Source: Pseudomonas soli (GTDB lineage Bacteria; Pseudomonadota; Gammaproteobacteria; Pseudomonadales; Pseudomonadaceae). Taken from it: 64,000 nucleotides of DNA. Shown here in pieces: positions 59,439-64,000 of the stretch (the first letter of the stretch is position 1; each line of letters opens with the position of its first letter). The notes below the pieces were generated by a model. That model was not told the origin of the DNA. It searched no databases and saw nothing but the letters and a program-made list of their open reading frames with translations. The position numbers were made by a program, and so were the translations under genes. The stretch spans positions 62,001 through 126,000 of the forward strand of contig NZ_FOEQ01000002.1 in assembly GCF_900110655.1 (NCBI RefSeq), in the 5' to 3' direction.

Positions 59439-60053
59439 ATGCGCAAGCTCATCGTCGCCGCCTTCGTCACCCTCGACGGCGTCATGCAGGCCCCCGGCGG
59501 GCCGGAGGAAGACACCAGCGGCGGCTTCACATTTGGTGGCTGGATCCCGCCCCTGGCCGACGAGGCCTTCGGCCAGGCCATGCAGACCTTGTTCAGCCAA
59601 CCGTTCGAACTGCTGCTGGGAAGACGCACCTACGATATCTTCGCCGGGTTCTGGCCAAAGGTCGGGCCCGAGGCGCCGGACCGGCCCTTGGCCGACCTGT
59701 TCAATGGCGTGGCCAAGCATGTCGCCACGCACCATCCCGAATCCATCGACTGGCAAAACAGTTACCCGTTGGGCGCTGACGTGCCTGGAGCTGTCCGCGC
59801 TCTCAAACAACAGGACGGCCCGACGCTGCTGACCCAAGGCAGCGGCGAACTGGTACGCCAACTGCTAGCGGCGGGCCTGGTAGATGAGCTGCGGTTGCTG
59901 ATCCACCCCTTGCTTCTTGGGCGTGGCAAGCGCCTGTTCGGTGACGATGCCCAGGCTGTGGCCTTCACATTGGTGGAGTCGAGCAGCACGCCCAAGGGTG
60001 TATTGCTCGCCCACTACGTGCGCAGCGGCGAGGTGCAAACGGGATCGTTCTGA
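59439..60053 (+). CDS. Dihydrofolate reductase-like protein (RibD C-terminal fold)
   Basis: The 204-residue protein starts MRKLIVAAFVTLDGVMQAPG and holds ELLLGRRTYDIF and ELRLLIHPLLLGRGKRLF, typical of the RibD C-terminal/DHFR-like superfamily. NADPH-dependent reduction of an unknown substrate is inferred. Despite the label it lacks residues needed to call it a folate enzyme. The ATG follows AAGAGGAGG. Confidence 0.85.
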   Translation: MRKLIVAAFVTLDGVMQAPGGPEEDTSGGFTFGGWIPPLADEAFGQAMQTLFSQPFELLLGRRTYDIFAGFWPKVGPEAPDRPLADLFNGVAKHVATHHPESIDWQNSYPLGADVPGAVRALKQQDGPTLLTQGSGELVRQLLAAGLVDELRLLIHPLLLGRGKRLFGDDAQAVAFTLVESSSTPKGVLLAHYVRSGEVQTGSF

Positions 60054-60149
60054 CCAGTCAGTCGAGCAGGCGGTTGATGGCGCTGGCGAGGCCTGCGTCC
60101 GTTTGCCCCGGCGCCTTGTTATCATCCAGGCTCAACCGGGAGGGAACCC

Positions 60150-60623
60150 ATGCTCGACATACGCCGCGCCAGCCGTCACGACGCGCTGGACACGTACGCC
60201 ATCCGCCGCCAGGCGATCCTGTGGCAGTGCACCGAAGCCTACGATGCCGCCCTGGCCCAGGCCTGGGCCGACGTACCTTTCACCGAAGGTTACGCGGCCC
60301 TGGTCGCCGAGCATTTCCACCTCGCCTGCATGGGCGACACGATCGTCGCCACCGGCATGCTCGACCTGGACAGCGGTGAACTGGGTGCCCTGTTCGTGCT
60401 GCCGGCGTTCATGGGCCGTGGCATCGCCCGGGCGATGGTCGAACACCTCGAAGGCATCGCCAGGGCCGAAGGTCTGGAGGCGGTCAACCTGGACTCGACC
60501 CTGAACGCAGCGGCGTTCTATCGCCGCTGCGGCTACACCGGCGATGCGCTGTCGGTCTACCAATCCCCATTCGGCCTCGAACTGTCCTGCATCCCCATGC
60601 GCAAGGTGCTGGTCGGGGTATAA
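60150..60623 (+). CDS. GNAT family N-acetyltransferase
   Basis: The 157-residue protein opens MLDIRRASRHDALDTYAIRR and has the acetyl-CoA loop LFVLPAFMGRGIARAMVEHL, then NLDSTLNAAAFYRRCGYTG, a standard GNAT ending. The start follows GGGAGGG. The substrate is unknown. The YoaK-like gene follows after 34 bp and may be co-transcribed. Confidence 0.87.
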   Translation: MLDIRRASRHDALDTYAIRRQAILWQCTEAYDAALAQAWADVPFTEGYAALVAEHFHLACMGDTIVATGMLDLDSGELGALFVLPAFMGRGIARAMVEHLEGIARAEGLEAVNLDSTLNAAAFYRRCGYTGDALSVYQSPFGLELSCIPMRKVLVGV

Positions 60624-60657
60624 GATCAGGGCCCCCTGCGCCCCGGAGACTCGCCCC

Positions 60658-61359
60658 ATGCTGCCCACCGCCACCTCCCAGCACAGTGCCCGTCGGGTCC
60701 GCTTGCAGGCCCTGCGCGGGCGGGTCGGCCTAGGGCTGGTGGCCGGATTGTCGGTGCTGGCCGGCATGACTGACGCCATCGGCCTGCTGGCGCTGGGCGA
60801 CTTCGTGTCGTTCATGAGCGGCAACACCACGCGCCTGGCGGTGGCCATCAGCCAGGCGGACTTTTCGCTGATGCTGCGCCTGGCCCTGGCGATTCTCAGT
60901 TTCGTGCTGGGCAACACCCTGGGCGTATTGCTGGCCCGCCGCTTGCGCCGCCGCGCCGCGCCCTTGCTGCTGATCGTCGCCAGCCTGCTGGCGTTTGCCA
61001 CGGCCTGGCCTGCCGCCACCACGTTCCCTGCACTAATCGCGGCCACCCTGGCCATGGGCATGCTCAATGCCGTAGTCGAACAGGTGAACGGCCTGCCAAT
61101 CGGCCTGACCTACGTCACTGGCGCGCTGTCGCGTTTCGGCCGTGGCCTGGGGCGTTGGTTGCTGGGTGAGCGGCGCCACGGCTGGCGGGTACAGCTGGTG
61201 CCCTGGAGCGGCATGTTGCTAGGTGCCGCGCTCGGGGCTTGGCTGCAGCAACGGCTGGGCTTGCAGGCGCTGGCGGCCAGTTGCGCCCTGGCATGCGTGC
61301 TGGCGCTGGTGACGCTGTTCATTCCGCGAGCCTGGCAACTGGGCTACATGCCGCGCTGA
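60658..61359 (+). CDS. YoaK family (DUF1275) membrane protein
   Basis: The 233-residue protein has six hydrophobic segments. Family runs are visible: AGMTDAIGLLALGDFVSFMS followed by GNTTRL, and later GMLNAVVEQVNGLPIGLTYV. These DUF1275 proteins have no agreed function. The ATG follows GGAGA by nine bases. The first 20 residues are polar and basic. Confidence 0.87.
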   Translation: MLPTATSQHSARRVRLQALRGRVGLGLVAGLSVLAGMTDAIGLLALGDFVSFMSGNTTRLAVAISQADFSLMLRLALAILSFVLGNTLGVLLARRLRRRAAPLLLIVASLLAFATAWPAATTFPALIAATLAMGMLNAVVEQVNGLPIGLTYVTGALSRFGRGLGRWLLGERRHGWRVQLVPWSGMLLGAALGAWLQQRLGLQALAASCALACVLALVTLFIPRAWQLGYMPR

Positions 61360-61397
61360 GGGCCTAGAGCTTGCGCTGAACAGCAGGCGCGCAGCCG

Positions 61398-61414
61398 TCG
61401 ATAGTCACTATCGA
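61398..61414. promoter_or_regulatory. Palindrome upstream of the lipoprotein gene
   Basis: TCGATAG and CTATCGA flank TCA, 76 bp before the lipoprotein start. It may be a regulator site or a small hairpin after the YoaK-like gene. Confidence 0.3.
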
Positions 61415-61489
61415 GCACAGCGATTTCCATCGTGCCACTGTGGCCAATAACCTGGGTTCATCGATCCGACAGCCCCCGGAATCATCCCG

Positions 61490-61732
61490 ATGAACACCAC
61501 CGCCCGCTTCCTCCTCGCCGCTCTGGCCATCGCTGTGCTGAGCGGTTGCGCCAGCCATCCTGAGCTACGCCCCTACAGCGCCGAGGAAGCCCGTCAACTG
61601 CAACTCGAAGCATTGCAACGCCAGGGCCTGAGCCAGGAAGAGTACGAACGCCGCAAACTGGCCGTGGTGCGCGCCGATCACCAGCAAGCCATGACCAACG
61701 CCGCCAGGGCCACGACCGCGATCAGCGGTTGA
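61490..61732 (+). CDS. Small lipoprotein
   Basis: The 80-residue protein has a lipoprotein signal with the lipobox LSGC (Cys20), so the mature form is about 61 residues attached by lipid. The rest is helical and charged (SAEEARQLQLEALQRQGLSQ, then EEYERRKLAVVRADHQQAM). I recognise no named family. The ribosome site is weak. Confidence 0.75.
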   Translation: MNTTARFLLAALAIAVLSGCASHPELRPYSAEEARQLQLEALQRQGLSQEEYERRKLAVVRADHQQAMTNAARATTAISG

Positions 61733-61888
61733 CCTCGACGTGGTTCAGGAGCGTGAGCAGGTGCTCCTCGGCCGCCACCGGTTTTTCTACGGGCACCTCG
61801 CTCCACGGCCTTTTACGGCAACCTTGACCTTATCGCGGCCCCGCTAAAGCTGTTAGCCTTGCCCTGTTCAGGTCACCACGGACAGCCC

Positions 61889-62509
61889 ATGGCCAACCAC
61901 AAGATCGAAATCCGCCGGCGCAATGTCGAAAAGATCCTGCAAGCCGCCGAGCAGGTGTTCGCCGACAAGGGCTACGCCGCCACCTCCATGGGCGATATCG
62001 CCGAACGGGCGCAACTGCCGCGCTCCAACCTGCACTACTACTTCAGCACCAAGGACGACCTGTACCGCGCCGTGCTGCAGGACCTGCTGGATGTCTGGAA
62101 GCAGGATGCCCTGTGCTTCGAGCACTTCGACGACCCGCGGGTGGTACTGACCAGCTACATCCGCGCCAAGATGGGCCACTCGCGCTCGCGGCCGCTGGGC
62201 TCGAAGATCTGGGCCGAGGAGATTCTCCACGGCGCCCCGCTGCTGAGCCCCAGCCTGGACGAGATCCTGGTGCCCTGGGCGCAGCTCAAGCAGGCGAAGA
62301 TCCGCAGCTGGGTCGAGGACGGACGCATCCTGCCGGTGGAACCATCGGCGCTGCTGTACATGATCTGGGCGGCGACCCAGCACTACGCCGACTTCGGTTT
62401 CCAGGTGACCCTGCTCAATGACGGTGAGCCGCTGTCGGACATGGCGTTCGAGCAAGCTGTGCAGACGGTGACCGGCGTCATCCTGCGCGGCATTGGCCTG
62501 GAGCCGTGA
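61889..62509 (+). CDS. TetR family regulator (RutR-like C-terminal domain)
   Basis: The 206-residue protein has an N-terminal helix-turn-helix (residues ~9-55: RRNVEKILQAAEQVFADKGY, then ADRAQ-like AERAQLPRSNLHYYFSTKDD). The C-terminal ligand domain contains GSKIWAEEILHGAPLLSPSL and YMIWAATQHYADFGFQV, as in RutR, the pyrimidine-responsive regulator. The ligand here is unproven. There is no target gene immediately divergent; the next gene converges. Confidence 0.88.
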   Translation: MANHKIEIRRRNVEKILQAAEQVFADKGYAATSMGDIAERAQLPRSNLHYYFSTKDDLYRAVLQDLLDVWKQDALCFEHFDDPRVVLTSYIRAKMGHSRSRPLGSKIWAEEILHGAPLLSPSLDEILVPWAQLKQAKIRSWVEDGRILPVEPSALLYMIWAATQHYADFGFQVTLLNDGEPLSDMAFEQAVQTVTGVILRGIGLEP

Positions 62510-62518
62510 GCGGCGCCC

Positions 62519-63421
62519 TTAGCGCCCCAGGTGCTCGCACAGAAAATCGATGAACACCCGGGTCTTGCGCGGCACATGGTTGCTGTTCGGGTACACCACG
62601 CTGATCGGCTGCCTCGGCAGACTGTAGTCCGGCAGTACCCGCCGCAGGGTGCCGTCGGCCAGGTCCTGCTCGACCAGCCAGGCCGGCAGCACGGCCACGC
62701 CCAGGCCGGCGCAAGCCATCGCCCGGATGGCGTGCGACGCATTGGACTGGTAGGCCACCCGGCCGACGACGCTTGCACTCCCCGCCTGCGCGCTGTGCAA
62801 GGTCCAGGCGGTCGGGCCCTGTAGATTGCTGTTGGCAATCCAGGGTGTTTCCGTCAGTGCCTCGGGCCGTTCGATGGCATGGCGGGCGAGAAAGGCCGGG
62901 GCAGCCACCACCACAATGTCGTATTCGGCCAGCTGGCGACTGCGCAGGTTCGAATCCGGCAGCGCGCCAAGGCGCACCACCAGGTCGAGCCGTTCGGCAA
63001 TCAGGTCGCTCAGCGACGAGTCGGTATCGTAGCTGAGTGACAACGCCGGATAGCGCGCGGCGAACAGCGGGATCAGCGGCAGGATGAAGCGCTCACCGTA
63101 CTCCCCGGTGGTGCTGATGCGCAGCTTGCCCGATAGGCCGTTGTGCCGGTGCAGCACACTGGCGAAGGCGCCCTCGACATCGCTGACGATCACCTTGAAA
63201 TCTTCATAGAAACTTTGGCCGGTTTCGGTCGGGGCGATAGCACGGGTGCTGCGCGCCAGCAGCGTCACCCCCAGAGCCTGCTCCAGCGCCTTGACGTGCT
63301 GGCTGGCCATGGCTTTGCTGATGCCGAGAAAGTCCGCCGCCTTGGTGAAGGAGCCGAAATCGACCACCGCCAGAAACGTCTGCACCCGGTTGAGCTGGGT
63401 GTGGAGGGCCGTGCGCGGCAT
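62519..63421 (-). CDS. LysR family regulator
   Basis: The 300-residue protein has a winged helix-turn-helix (residues ~9-66: LNRVQTFLAVVDFGSFTKAA, then ISKAMASQHVKALEQALG) and an effector domain of the AaeR/DmlR-like branch (GKLRISTTGEYGERFILPLI). It is divergent from an MFS transporter gene, with 90 bp between starts, so control of that exporter is likely. Confidence 0.88.
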   Translation of the reverse strand: MPRTALHTQLNRVQTFLAVVDFGSFTKAADFLGISKAMASQHVKALEQALGVTLLARSTRAIAPTETGQSFYEDFKVIVSDVEGAFASVLHRHNGLSGKLRISTTGEYGERFILPLIPLFAARYPALSLSYDTDSSLSDLIAERLDLVVRLGALPDSNLRSRQLAEYDIVVVAAPAFLARHAIERPEALTETPWIANSNLQGPTAWTLHSAQAGSASVVGRVAYQSNASHAIRAMACAGLGVAVLPAWLVEQDLADGTLRRVLPDYSLPRQPISVVYPNSNHVPRKTRVFIDFLCEHLGR

Positions 63422-63511
63422 TGTTCACTTCCATCAAACAGAGTTTCAAGGGTAGCGACATCGACAGGGACAGTCCACGACACCTACTCTGCGCGTCGAA
63501 AAGGAGTGGCA

Positions 63512-64000
63512 ATGACGTACCGGTATCGCGTGGCAACGATCTTCCTGATGGGGTTCTTCATCGACTGCATCAACCTGTTCATGCCGACCGTGGCGTTGCC
63601 ACGGATCGCCGCCGAGTTCGCCATTGGCAACGCCAGCAGCGCATGGGTTGGCAATGCCTACATGCTCGGGCTGACCCTGGCCGTGCCGGTGAGCACCTGG
63701 CTGGCCAATCGCTGGGGCGCACGGCGGCTGTTGAGCGCCGCCATGCTGGCGTTCAGCGTGGCGGTGTGGGGCTGCGGCGAAGCGCAGAGCTTTGCTGCAT
63801 TGATTACCTGGCGCCTGGTCCAGGGCATGGCCGGTGGCTTGCTGATCCCCGTAGGACAGGCGCTGACCTTCGAGCTCTTCCAGGGCCCGGAGCGCGCCCG
63901 CGTGTCCACCCTGGTGATGGCCGTTGCGCTGCTGGCGCCGGCGCTGTCACCCACCCTTGGCGGATTGATCGTCGACCATGGCCGCTGGCCGTGGGTCTTC
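63512..64000 (+). CDS. MFS transporter, N-terminal part (partial)
   Basis: The first 163 codons are present, up to the window end. Membrane segments with FLMGFFIDCINLFMPTVALP, the loop NRWGARRLLSA (motif A: G-x-x-x-D/R-R-x-G-R/A-R) and GMAGGLLIPVGQAL plus APALSPTLGGLIVD (motif C) mark a 14-segment drug:proton antiporter of the EmrB/QacA type. The ATG follows AAAAGGAGTGGCA. The substrate is unknown. Confidence 0.88.
   Translation, partial: MTYRYRVATIFLMGFFIDCINLFMPTVALPRIAAEFAIGNASSAWVGNAYMLGLTLAVPVSTWLANRWGARRLLSAAMLAFSVAVWGCGEAQSFAALITWRLVQGMAGGLLIPVGQALTFELFQGPERARVSTLVMAVALLAPALSPTLGGLIVDHGRWPWVF

Overview
The window is a GC-rich chromosomal segment of a Pseudomonas, most likely from the P. 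putida group. The basis is the family gene order (tusDCBE-ybiB, cysG/serS/crcB/rarA/lolA/ftsK, aat-bpt-infA, clpA-clpS/cspD, icd divergent from idh, mnmA-hflD-purB), putida-type REP palindromes (variants of GCGGGGCAAGCCCGCTCCCAC) in many intergenic gaps, and the codon bias. I see no prophage, no complete insertion sequence and no CRISPR array.

Layout. 0-8.3 kb: end of an ABC-F ATPase gene, thpR (RNA 2',3'-cyclic phosphodiesterase), lpxO (lipid A hydroxylase), an AhpD-like protein, a GNAT acetyltransferase, a DASS anion transporter with a central RCK-type segment, a MASE1-GGDEF diguanylate cyclase, a TSUP exporter and a LysR regulator. 8.3-16.4 kb: small proteins (including an unlisted 27-aa membrane peptide), a Cys-less isochorismatase-fold protein, an SDR lacking the usual YxxxK with a divergent LysR gene, a hydrolase gene remnant, a Tsx nucleoside channel behind a perfect LacI-type palindrome, an alpha/beta hydrolase, a cupin and tRNA-Ser(UGA). 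16.4-27.5 kb: yccA, an NCS2 permease, the tus sulfur relay for tRNA 2-thiolation coupled to ybiB, a glutathionyl-hydroquinone reductase, then cysG, serS, crcB, rarA and lolA on the minus strand.

27.5-45 kb is a core block: ftsK, then aat, bpt, infA, clpA and clpS, which bring the bacterial N-degron pathway (tagging transferases, adaptor, unfoldase) into about 5 kb. Next come cspD, two unrelated isocitrate dehydrogenases facing away from each other, a Nudix hydrolase, mnmA (the enzyme that receives sulfur from the Tus relay), hflD, purB and roxA. 45-53.4 kb: a family I.3 RTX lipase, topB, a puuB-puuR-puuA polyamine module and a TSUP exporter. LexA-type boxes lie upstream of ftsK and between the lipase and topB genes.

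53.4-55.6 kb is the one clearly accessory locus. A ~225-bp inverted repeat surrounds an 11-copy GAGCAA hexamer array. It is followed by an orphan Rhs-core protein with an AT-richer unknown C-terminus, a tiny GTG-started ORF overlapping its stop codon, a ~150-bp element bounded by 15-bp inverted repeats, and a direct duplication of the nudC 3' end on both sides of the Rhs gene. 55.6-64 kb: nudC, a dienoyl-CoA isomerase-like crotonase, nhaB, a GFA protein, a RibD-like reductase, another GNAT, a YoaK-like protein, a small lipoprotein, a TetR regulator, a LysR regulator and the start of an MFS transporter cut by the window end.
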